A stretch of DNA of 5,245 nucleotides from Pseudomonas sp. (GTDB taxonomy: Bacteria > Pseudomonadota > Gammaproteobacteria > Pseudomonadales > Pseudomonadaceae). Below the pieces are notes generated by a model, which saw nothing but the letters and a program-made list of their open reading frames with translations, did not search any database and was not told the origin of the DNA. The stretch is taken from positions 1 through 5,245 of the forward strand of contig DQAA01000436.1 of NCBI GenBank assembly GCA_003523465.1, read 5' to 3'. Numbering within the stretch: the first letter of the stretch is position 1; each line of letters opens with the position of its first letter. A program made the position numbers and the translations under genes. Shown in pieces: positions 1 through 5,245 of this stretch.

Positions 1-425
1 TGCCGAACAGATAGTTGGAAAGGCGCGTGAGCATGGGTATTCGGTCCTGTAGTGAAGGCGTTGATGAGGCAAAGGGAGATAGCGATCAGTCGGCGTCGAG
101 ATCGCGTACCAACAGTTCACAGGAGTCGTTGGGTGTAAGCAGAAGGGACATCGGAGGGCGTTCCAGACAGGGGAATTCGATGGACTGTCGCCGATGTTCA
201 GGAGCTGCTCGCGCGACGCCGGGCAACTTGGGGTATCGTGGGGTGGGCGAGCAAGGTGAATCCGGTGGGGTACAAAACTTTCCGAATAGGACTACTTGAA
301 GCCTGGAAAGCACCTACAGCTGAACAGCAAAAAACCTCGGAAATGACTGGGCTTCTGAAGGTGGCCAGGCTGACGCCGCTGATCGGTGTACCCGGAAAGA
401 CTAATGTCCTACTCCGAGCGAAACA
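1..425. other. Left-hand region without a supportable gene
   Basis: I see no convincing gene here. Several reading frames are open for 60-120 codons, but their translations lack recognisable motifs, have no good ribosome site, and overlap one another on both strands. No tRNA-like fold, rRNA similarity, transposase fragment or strong rho-independent terminator is apparent. Base composition looks less GC-biased than in the flanking genes, and the codon-position bias typical of Pseudomonas genes is missing. The region may be true intergenic DNA or decayed accessory sequence; the sequence alone does not decide. Confidence 0.5.
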
Positions 426-433
426 GCCGATAA
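426..433 (+). promoter_or_regulatory. Possible FliA (sigma-28) -10 element
   Basis: GCCGATAA matches the flagellar sigma factor FliA -10 consensus at all eight positions and points towards the chemoreceptor gene, whose ATG lies 67 nt downstream. Chemoreceptor genes are commonly FliA-dependent. The weak point is the -35 side: no good TAAA or TCAAG-like sequence lies at the usual distance upstream, and the nearest partial match (TAATGT at 402) is too far away. This is a candidate only. Confidence 0.4.
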
Positions 434-500
434 ATGGTGGATGCAGCGCGCTTGAGCACATCTATGCTGAGGACAATTCCGCCAATGGAGTGTGCGTAAC

Positions 501-1670
501 ATGTTCGACTCCCATCGCAAATCGGACCTGGCAGAAATCGAGCGGTGTAATCGGGCGTTGGCTGAAGCCAATGCAAAACTGGCAGCGATCAGCCGTTCCA
601 TGGCCATGATCGAGTTCAGCCCCGATGGAGTAGTACTCGACGCAAACGAGCATTTTTGTAAAGCCATGGGCTACAGCCTCGACGAGATCCGCGGTCAGCA
701 TCACCGGATCTTTTGCGAGGAGGCCTACACCAAGACCGAGGAATACCGCCAGTTGTGGCGCGACCTGGCCCACGGCGAGGCACGCAGCGGTACCTTTCTC
801 AGGCTCAATCGCAAGCGTGAGGAAATGTGGCTGGAGGCCAGCTACCTGCCGGTGTTCGGCAGCAATGGCGTGGTCACCAGCATCATCAAGGTGGCCAGCG
901 ATATCACCGCGCGGGTGGTCCATGAGCACGAGGCGGACTGCCTGCTCAACGCCATCGGTCGCTCCATGGCGGTGATCGAGTTCACCCCGGAAGGTCGGGT
1001 GATCAAGGCCAACGACAACTTCCTCAACACCATGCGCTACCGCACCGACGAGGTGGTCGGCCAGCACCACAGCCTGTTTTGCCACAAGAGTGAAAGCGAA
1101 TCGGCGGAGTACAAGGCTTTCTGGGCCTCGCTCAATCGCGGCGAGTACCACTCGCACCGCTTCGAGCGGGTCAACAAGCTGGGGCAGATGGTTTACCTGG
1201 AAGCCTCGTACAACCCGATCTTCGATACCAAGGGCCGCCTGTACAAGGTGGTCAAGTTCGCCAGCGACATCACCGACCAGGTCTGCACCCAGCAATCCGC
1301 CGCCGAGGCCGCCCACGCCACTTCGGTGCAGAACGATGCCTGCGCGCGCAAGGGCTCGGAAGTGGTGCAGCAGACGGTGCATGTGATCGAAGAGATATCC
1401 AATGACCTCAACGAAGCGGCCCGCAGCATCGACGCGGTGAATCGCCAGTCGGAGCTGATCGGGCAGATCGTCCTGACCATTCGCGGGATTGCCGACCAGA
1501 CCAACCTGCTGGCCCTGAATGCCGCGATCGAAGCGGCCAGGGCGGGGGAGGTAGGGCGCGGGTTCTCGGTGGTGGCGGAGGAGGTGAAGAAGCTGGCGGA
1601 GAGTACGCGGCAGGCGACGCAGCAGATTCAGGCGATGTTGAGTGACAGATCAGAGATATGTTGTCTGTGA
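501..1670 (+). CDS. BdlA-like double-PAS methyl-accepting chemotaxis protein, C-terminally shortened
   Basis: This encodes a soluble chemoreceptor of 389 residues. After a short helical N-terminus, PAS domain 1 spans about residues 28-138 and PAS domain 2 about 150-260. The two are clear internal duplicates: [42 protein letters not shown]. The MCP signalling domain follows, with the conserved hairpin tip [20 protein letters not shown] at about 330-349 that contacts CheA and CheW. There is no signal peptide, transmembrane segment or HAMP domain, so it should act in the cytosol. The layout matches BdlA, the Pseudomonas biofilm-dispersal regulator; PAS domains of this kind often sense redox state or oxygen through haem or flavin, but the ligand cannot be read here. 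ATG 501 is preferred over GTG 492: GGAG at 487-490 is 10 nt from the ATG but only 1 nt from the GTG, and MF starts are common in this family. After the tip only about 40 residues remain, against about 75 on the incoming helix. The last seven codons (1647-1667) include AGA and ATA, rare in Pseudomonas, and the stop lies inside a REP element. The gene is therefore probably 3'-truncated by roughly 50 codons. Confidence 0.88.
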   Translation: MFDSHRKSDLAEIERCNRALAEANAKLAAISRSMAMIEFSPDGVVLDANEHFCKAMGYSLDEIRGQHHRIFCEEAYTKTEEYRQLWRDLAHGEARSGTFLRLNRKREEMWLEASYLPVFGSNGVVTSIIKVASDITARVVHEHEADCLLNAIGRSMAVIEFTPEGRVIKANDNFLNTMRYRTDEVVGQHHSLFCHKSESESAEYKAFWASLNRGEYHSHRFERVNKLGQMVYLEASYNPIFDTKGRLYKVVKFASDITDQVCTQQSAAEAAHATSVQNDACARKGSEVVQQTVHVIEEISNDLNEAARSIDAVNRQSELIGQIVLTIRGIADQTNLLALNAAIEAARAGEVGRGFSVVAEEVKKLAESTRQATQQIQAMLSDRSEICCL

Positions 1671-1703
1671 TGGCCTCATCGCTGGCAAGCCAGCTCCCAC
1701 AGG
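1668..1703 (+). repeat. REP element, copy A
   Basis: This is a 36-nt Pseudomonas-type repetitive extragenic palindrome. It contains the stem GCTGGC-AA-GCCAGC and ends in CTCCCACAGG. Its first three bases are the TGA stop of the chemoreceptor gene. An identical copy in inverse orientation lies at 1843-1878. Pairs of this kind (BIMEs) are moved by REP-associated tyrosine transposases (RAYTs) and often sit between convergent genes, as here. Confidence 0.85.
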
Positions 1704-1762
1704 TTCAGCGGTGCTCTGGGGATTTGTGCTGTGCCTGATGGATGCATCAGGTACAGCACGGG
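1704..1762 (+). repeat. Tandem hairpin repeat, unit 1 (59 nt)
   Basis: This is the first of two near-identical direct repeats, beginning TTCAGCGGTGCT and ending CAGCACGGG. Bases 1726-1740 pair with 1745-1759 around the 4-nt loop GATG, giving a 15-bp stem with a single G-T wobble. The opening TTCAGCGGTGC occurs again just after unit 2 (1824-1834), so the array has two full units and one partial. Confidence 0.85.
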
Positions 1763-1823
1763 TTTAGCGGTGCTTTGGGGATTTGTGCTGTGCCTGTGAT
1801 GGATGCATCAGGTACAGCACAGG
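1763..1823 (+). repeat. Tandem hairpin repeat, unit 2 (61 nt)
   Basis: This second copy differs from unit 1 by a few substitutions and a 2-nt insertion (TG) in the left arm. Bases 1785-1801 pair with 1806-1820 around loop GATG, leaving a 2-nt bulge. The unit ends CACAGG, the same six bases that end REP copy A, and is followed by the partial third copy TTCAGCGGTGC at 1824-1834. Confidence 0.83.
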
Positions 1824-1842
1824 TTCAGCGGTGCACGCGATC

Positions 1843-1878
1843 CCTGTGGGAGCTGGCTTGCCAGCGATGAGGCCATCA
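1843..1878 (-). repeat. REP element, copy B (inverted)
   Basis: The reverse complement of these 36 nt is identical to copy A at 1668-1703. The two copies form perfect inverted arms with 139 nt between them. This copy ends 14 nt past the stop of the minus-strand oxidase operon, so transcripts from both flanking genes would read into strong secondary structure. No T-run follows, so it is not a typical rho-independent terminator, although it could still attenuate transcription or protect 3' ends. Confidence 0.85.
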
Positions 1879-1892
1879 GCAACAACACAAGG

Positions 1893-2048
1893 TCAGTGGG
1901 TACTCAACCCCGCCGCACTCATGAACATCCGCATCAACCACGCCACCACCGCCAGGCTCGCTACGCTCAGCACCCAGATCAGCGCCAGCCAGCCCAGCCG
2001 TTGCAGCAGCGGCTTTTTCTCCGGCTCGAAGGTGTCTTTGCCAGTCAT
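1893..2048 (-). CDS. DUF2474-type small membrane protein, probable oxidase accessory subunit
   Basis: This encodes 51 residues with a charged N-terminus (KDTFEPEKKP) and one hydrophobic helix at about 19-39, within LGWLALIWVLSVASLAVVAW, followed by a short amphipathic tail. That pattern resembles the DUF2474 family of small proteins that follow cytochrome bd/CIO genes in Pseudomonas and related bacteria. Single-helix subunits such as CydX stabilise bd oxidases, and I infer a similar role here. The start is ATG at 2048-2046. The ribosome site AGGAGGG (2063-2057) overlaps the TAG stop of cioB and lies 8 nt before the ATG, which suggests translational coupling. An in-frame ATG farther upstream (2075) would add nine residues inside cioB and lacks that ribosome site, so it was not chosen. 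Confidence 0.8.
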   Translation of the reverse strand: MTGKDTFEPEKKPLLQRLGWLALIWVLSVASLAVVAWLMRMFMSAAGLSTH

Positions 2049-2056
2049 GCCGTGAA

Positions 2057-2063
2057 CCCTCCT
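2057..2063 (-). promoter_or_regulatory. Ribosome binding site of the DUF2474 gene, overlapping the cioB stop
   Basis: On the minus strand the sequence reads TAGGAGGG, in which TAG (2064-2062) ends cioB and AGGAGGG is a near-perfect Shine-Dalgarno sequence 8 nt from the next ATG. It fixes the start of the small gene and suggests that ribosomes finishing cioB reinitiate there. Confidence 0.75.
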
Positions 2064-3069
2064 AGTGGTAGCCATGTTCGTGGGTCACCTTGCCGCGGAA
2101 CACGTAGTAGCTCCAGAAGGTGTACCCAAGGATGAACGGCAGGATGAACAGCGTCCCCACCAACATGAAGCCCTGGCTCTGCGGCGGCGCGGCGGCGTCC
2201 CAGATCGAGATCGACGGCGGGATGATGTTCGGCCACAGGCTGATCCCCAGGCCGCTGTAGCCAAGGAAGATCAACACCAGGGTGAGCAGGAACGGCGTGT
2301 AGTGCGCATTGCGCTTCACCGCCTGGAGCAAGCCGTAGAAGGTCACCAGCACCAGCAACGGCACGGGCATGAACCAGAACAGGTTGGGCATGCTGAACCA
2401 GCGCTCGCCGATCTGTGGATAAGCCAGCGGCGTCCACAGGCTGACGATGCCGATCACCAGCAACAGCACCAGCGCCAGCGGCCGGCCGAGGTTGTGCATC
2501 TGTTCCTGGAGCTTGCCCTCGGTCTTCATGATCAGCCAGGTGCAGCCGAGCAGCGCGTAGGCGACGATCAGGCCGAGGCCGCTGAAGATGCTGAACGGCG
2601 TCAGCCAGTCGAGCGTACCGCCGGCGTACTGGCGGTCGACCACCTTGAAGCCTTCGATGAAGGCGCCGAGCGCGACACCCTGGAAGAAGGTCGCGGTGAG
2701 CGAGCCCCAGATGAACGCCTTGTCCCACAGGTGGCGCTTGTCGGCCTTGGCCTTGAAGCGGAACTCGAAGGCCACGCCACGGAAGATCAGCCCGATCAGC
2801 ATCAGCATCAACGGCAGGTACAGCGCCGAGAGCACCACCGAGTAGGCCAGCGGGAAGGCACCGAACAGCCCCGCCCCGCCGAGCACCAGCCAGGTTTCGT
2901 TGCCGTCCCAGACCGGCGCCACGGTGTTCATCATCACGTCACGGTCCTGCTCGCCCTTTATGAAGGGAAAGAGAATGCCGATGCCCAGGTCGAAGCCGTC
3001 CATGACCACGTACATCATCACCCCGAAGATGATGATCACGGCCCAGATCAGCGGAAGATCGATTCCCAT
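2062..3069 (-). CDS. cioB: Cytochrome bd-type (cyanide-insensitive) quinol oxidase subunit II
   Basis: This encodes 335 residues of hydrophobic CydB/CioB, the subunit that pairs with CioA in the inner membrane. Family hallmarks are visible: DGFDLG at 24-29 in the first helix, WDGNETW at 54-60, the RGVAFEFR segment near 97-104, and several further membrane helices to about residue 325. The polar tail ends in HEHGYH. CydB subunits stabilise the oxidase and the di-haem site in subunit I. The length is slightly below that of E. coli CydB and ordinary for CioB. ATG 3069 lies 3 nt past the cioA stop, and its ribosome site AAGGA (3083-3079) lies within the last cioA codons. The two genes are evidently co-transcribed and probably translationally coupled. 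Nothing appears broken. Confidence 0.95.
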   Translation of the reverse strand: MGIDLPLIWAVIIIFGVMMYVVMDGFDLGIGILFPFIKGEQDRDVMMNTVAPVWDGNETWLVLGGAGLFGAFPLAYSVVLSALYLPLMLMLIGLIFRGVAFEFRFKAKADKRHLWDKAFIWGSLTATFFQGVALGAFIEGFKVVDRQYAGGTLDWLTPFSIFSGLGLIVAYALLGCTWLIMKTEGKLQEQMHNLGRPLALVLLLVIGIVSLWTPLAYPQIGERWFSMPNLFWFMPVPLLVLVTFYGLLQAVKRNAHYTPFLLTLVLIFLGYSGLGISLWPNIIPPSISIWDAAAPPQSQGFMLVGTLFILPFILGYTFWSYYVFRGKVTHEHGYH

Positions 3070-3072
3070 GAT

Positions 3073-4512
3073 TCAGTGTCCTTCTTTGTTCAGGCTGGCG
3101 TTGCCGCCATCGTGATCGTCTTCGGCCGCCGACAATGGCCGCGCCGGGGTGCGCTGCTGGCCCGGTCCGCCCGGGTTGATCTCGTCGCCCTCGCCGGTCT
3201 TCGGCCCCTTGCGCACCAGGCGCATCATGTAGCCCAGGCCCGCGCCGAACAGGGCGAAATACACCACCACGAACATGATCAGGGTGAAGCCGAGCTGGGC
3301 GTAGCTGTGGTTGGAGGCGCCGTCTGCGGTGCGCATCAGGCCGTAGACCACCCACGGCTGGCGGCCCACTTCGGTGGTGAACCAGCCGGCAAGGATTGCT
3401 ATCAGCCCCGACGGCCCCATCCACAGGGTCAGGTGCAGGAACGGCCGCGAGCTGTACAGGGTGCCGCGCTTGCGCAGCCACAGGCTCCACAGGCCGACGA
3501 AGATCATCAGCATGCCCAGCCCGACCATGATGCGGAACGACCAGAACACCACGGTGGAGTTGGGCCGGTCTTCAGGCGGGAAGTCCTTCATCGCCGGGAC
3601 CTGCTTGTCCAGGCTGTGGGTCAGGATCAGGCTGCCGAGGGCCGGGATCTCCAGCTTGAAGTGGGTCGTTTCGGCCTTCATGTCGGGGATGCCGAAGAGG
3701 ATCAGCGGGGTCGGTTCGTCGCCGACGTTTTCCCAATGGCCTTCGATGGCGGCGATCTTCACCGGCTGGTGCTTGAGGGTGTTGAGGCCGTGGAAGTCAC
3801 CGATCACCGCCTGGATCGGCGCAACGATCAGGGCCATCCACATGGCCATCGAGAGCATCTTGCGGATCGCCGGGTTGTCGCGCCCGCGCAGCAGGTGCCA
3901 GGCCGCCGAGGCGCCCACGAAGAAGGCCGTGGCAACGAACGCGGCCGTGGCCATGTGCGCCAGGCGATAGGGGAAGGACGGGTTGAAGATCACCGCCAGC
4001 CAGTCCACCGGGATCACCCGGCCATCGACGATCTCGAAGCCCTGGGGCGTCTGCATCCAGCTGTTGGAGGCGAGGATCCAGAAGGTCGAGACCAGCGTGC
4101 CGATGGCCACCATCACCGTGGAAAAGAAGTGCAGGCCACGGCCCACGCGGTTCCAGCCAAAGAGCATGACGCCGAGGAAACCGGCTTCGAGGAAGAACGC
4201 CGTGAGCACCTCGTAGGTCAGCAAGGGCCCCGTCACCGCGCCGGCGAAATCGGAGAAGCGGCTCCAGTTGGTGCCGAACTGGTAGGCCATGACCAGGCCG
4301 GAGACCACCCCCATGCCGAAGTTGACGGCAAAGATCTTCGACCAGAAATGGTAGAGGTCGCGGTAGACCGCTTCGTTGGTTTTCAGCCACAGGCCTTCGA
4401 GCACCGCAAGATAGCTGGCGAGGCCGATGGTGATGGCAGGGAAAATGATGTGGAAGGAAATGGTGAACGCAAACTGCATTCGGGCGAGATCGAGTGCCTC
4501 TGATCCGAACAT
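3073..4512 (-). CDS. cioA: Cytochrome bd-type (cyanide-insensitive) quinol oxidase subunit I
   Basis: This encodes 479 residues of CydA/CioA, the catalytic subunit that oxidises quinol and reduces oxygen to water, contributing to the proton gradient without pumping. Residues matching known E. coli CydA sites are His21 (E. coli His19, high-spin haem ligand), His186 and Met393 (haem b558 ligands), Glu101 and Glu109 (the conserved acidic pair near the haems), and Lys252 and Glu257 in the quinol-binding loop. The motif EVGRQPW is at 381-387. The protein is about 40 residues shorter than E. coli CydA, mainly through a short Q-loop, as expected for the CIO subclass that tolerates cyanide. A hydrophilic tail of about 45 residues follows the last helix. 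The start at ATG 4512 is supported by AGAGGAA at 4524-4518. It is the first gene of the cioA-cioB-DUF2474 operon. The Anr box 170 nt upstream indicates oxygen-dependent control. Confidence 0.96.
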   Translation of the reverse strand: MFGSEALDLARMQFAFTISFHIIFPAITIGLASYLAVLEGLWLKTNEAVYRDLYHFWSKIFAVNFGMGVVSGLVMAYQFGTNWSRFSDFAGAVTGPLLTYEVLTAFFLEAGFLGVMLFGWNRVGRGLHFFSTVMVAIGTLVSTFWILASNSWMQTPQGFEIVDGRVIPVDWLAVIFNPSFPYRLAHMATAAFVATAFFVGASAAWHLLRGRDNPAIRKMLSMAMWMALIVAPIQAVIGDFHGLNTLKHQPVKIAAIEGHWENVGDEPTPLILFGIPDMKAETTHFKLEIPALGSLILTHSLDKQVPAMKDFPPEDRPNSTVVFWSFRIMVGLGMLMIFVGLWSLWLRKRGTLYSSRPFLHLTLWMGPSGLIAILAGWFTTEVGRQPWVVYGLMRTADGASNHSYAQLGFTLIMFVVVYFALFGAGLGYMMRLVRKGPKTGEGDEINPGGPGQQRTPARPLSAAEDDHDGGNASLNKEGH

Positions 4513-4536
4513 GGTGCTTCCTCTGTCAGGTAAACC

Positions 4537-4563
4537 GGCGTCAGGGTCCGTTGCCTTGACGCC
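4537..4563 (-). promoter_or_regulatory. Hairpin in the cioA mRNA leader
   Basis: On the minus strand, GGCGTCAAGG pairs with CCTGACGCC to give nine base pairs with one bulged A, closing an 8-nt loop CAACGGAC. The structure ends 12 nt before the cioA Shine-Dalgarno sequence. The loop contains ACGGA, which matches the ANGGA core bound by RsmA/CsrA proteins, so translational control is possible but unproven. Confidence 0.4.
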
Positions 4564-4682
4564 AACTTGCCCCCTTGGTGGTGGAGTGCGACCTGTTGGA
4601 ATTGTTCTGTTGGATTTCCCACCGCAGGGATTGGCGGCCTGATCGGCCTGGCGTCGACGGTCAATCGTTGCAAATGCAAGTA

Positions 4683-4696
4683 TTGATACAGATCAA
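4683..4696. promoter_or_regulatory. Anr/Fnr binding site
   Basis: TTGATACAGATCAA is a perfect match to the Fnr/Anr consensus TTGAT-N4-ATCAA. Anr is the oxygen-sensing Fnr homologue of Pseudomonas and is known to influence CIO oxidase expression; in P. aeruginosa it is reported to repress cioAB at low oxygen. The centre is 177 nt upstream of the cioA ATG and about 200 nt upstream of the divergent permease gene. Whether it activates or represses here depends on the unmapped transcription start. Confidence 0.82.
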
Positions 4697-4891
4697 CGTC
4701 AGGGAGAAAGGATAGTCCTGAAAGTCCCGCGCGGTTCTGTGGTTGTTTGCCGCGTGACCGGTTGCCTCACCCTCTTTACGAGCGGGGGAATCGGTGCGCT
4801 GACCGCACGGGTTTTCATGTTCCTTGCAACCTTTTGTTACAGCCTGGTGTTACGCTGCAACACCCTCCCCCCGAATGAAGACCCTGCCTCG

Positions 4892-5245
4892 ATGTCCGCC
4901 CAGGCTCCGTTGTTGTTGCGTCATCACCGTCCCTTTCTTTCCTTCTGGCTGGCCCGGGTGTTTACCGCCAGCGGCTTCCAGATGCTCACCGTGGCGATCG
5001 GCTGGCACCTCTACCAGTTGACCGGCAACGTCCTCGACCTGGGGCTGGTGGGCCTGGTGGAATTCGCCCCGCGGGTGCTGTTCATGCTGCACACCGGGCA
5101 TGTCGCGGATCGCTACGACCGCCGTCGGGTCGCCGCGCTGTGCCAGAGCCTGCAGGCGTTGATCGCGCTGTCCCTGGCGATCGCCAGCACCACCGACTCG
5201 GTGAGCCGCGAACTGATCTTCATCCTCGCCTTCCTGCTCGGATCG
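4892..5245 (+). CDS. Major facilitator superfamily permease, N-terminal part
   Basis: The first 118 codons are present and the frame is still open at the window edge. The translation begins MSAQAPLLLRHHRPFLSFWL and continues with hydrophobic helices at about 16-38, 46-66, 80-100 and from about 108. Between helices 2 and 3 lies GHVADRYDRRR (69-79), which fits the MFS motif A pattern GxxxDRxxRR. The style resembles the EntS-like MFS_3 exporters, whose members include the enterobactin exporter, but the substrate cannot be told from this fragment. The start is ATG 4892, chosen because it gives the usual short cytoplasmic N-terminus. There is no strong Shine-Dalgarno sequence (only a weak GAAG at 4877-4880), and an upstream in-frame GTG at 4847 would add an atypical tail. 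The gene is divergent from the oxidase operon, so a functional link is not implied. Confidence 0.85.
   Translation, partial: MSAQAPLLLRHHRPFLSFWLARVFTASGFQMLTVAIGWHLYQLTGNVLDLGLVGLVEFAPRVLFMLHTGHVADRYDRRRVAALCQSLQALIALSLAIASTTDSVSRELIFILAFLLGS

Larger units (their letters stand above)
4513..4891. promoter_or_regulatory. Divergent intergenic control region between cioA and the permease gene
   Basis: These 379 nt contain no supportable gene. They hold the cioA ribosome site, a leader hairpin (4537-4563), small dyads at 4652-4659 (CGTCGACG) and 4668-4679 (TTGCAAATGCAA), and the Anr/Fnr box (4683-4696). I could not identify confident sigma-70 -35/-10 pairs on either strand. Candidates exist (for example TTGCAA at 4824 upstream of the permease), but their -10 partners are poor. 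Confidence 0.6.

Noticed and set aside
15..299. Plus-strand open frame of 94 codons near the left edge
   Set aside because: It starts at TTG without a convincing ribosome site, is rich in Ser, Arg and Gly with no recognisable motif, and overlaps equally long frames on the other strand.
492..500. GTG at 492 as the chemoreceptor start
   Set aside because: The GGAG ribosome site ends only 1 nt before it, which is too close. ATG 501 has workable spacing and a more typical N-terminus.
462..1382. Minus-strand open frame of 306 codons opposite the chemoreceptor
   Set aside because: It is an antisense shadow of the PAS/MCP coding sequence caused by GC-biased codons. The plus-strand product has unmistakable family motifs.
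1668..1878. Repeat block as a CRISPR array
   Set aside because: There are only two full units, they abut directly without unique spacers, and the flanking REP copies explain the structure.
1783..2135. Two short plus-strand frames running from the repeat block into the oxidase operon
   Set aside because: They are made of repeat sequence plus antisense of the DUF2474 gene and the end of cioB; no family resemblance.
2065..4503. Very long plus-strand open frame (812 codons) covering both oxidase genes
   Set aside because: It is codon-aligned antisense to cioA and cioB, which share one frame. It would be stopped only by the sense codons TTA, CTA and TCA, all rare in Pseudomonas. The translation is a low-complexity mix of His, Gln, Glu, Asp and Arg with no motif. 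It ends exactly at the TCA codon for Ser4 of cioA.
4794..4815. Hairpin GTGCG-CTGAC-CGCAC followed by GGGTTTTC as a terminator
   Set aside because: The stem is only 5 bp, the T-run has four bases, and no gene ends nearby on the plus strand for it to serve.

Overview
The window looks like chromosomal DNA of a fluorescens/putida-type Pseudomonas. The support is high GC with strong third-position bias, a cyanide-insensitive-type cytochrome bd operon (CioAB), an Anr/Fnr-type operator, a double-PAS cytosolic chemoreceptor resembling BdlA, and short palindromic REP elements of the kind that litter these genomes. The species assignment is inference.

Layout. Positions 1-425 hold no gene I can support. 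A FliA-like -10 element (426-433) precedes a plus-strand chemoreceptor gene (501-1670) with two PAS domains and the MCP signalling hairpin. Its C-terminal helix stops early, and its stop codon is the first three bases of a REP element. A composite repeat block follows (1668-1878): two identical 36-bp REP copies in inverted orientation, enclosing two tandem ~60-bp units that each carry a long hairpin. The block lies between convergent genes.

On the minus strand is a compact three-gene operon: cioA (4512 to 3073), cioB (3069 to 2062) and a 51-residue DUF2474-type membrane protein (2048 to 1893). The first two genes are 3 nt apart. The ribosome site of the third overlaps the cioB stop. Together they should make a quinol-oxidising, oxygen-reducing bd-type terminal oxidase in the inner membrane, with the small protein as a probable accessory subunit. 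Conserved haem and quinol residues are visible in CioA, and its short Q-loop fits the CIO subclass.

The 379-nt divergent intergenic region (4513-4891) contains a perfect TTGAT-N4-ATCAA Anr box, which ties the oxidase to oxygen control. A hairpin sits just upstream of the cioA ribosome site. To the right, a plus-strand major facilitator permease (4892 onward) runs off the window after 118 codons.

I found no wholly new multi-gene system. The most unusual features are the chemoreceptor that ends at a REP boundary, the nested repeat block, and the cioA leader hairpin.
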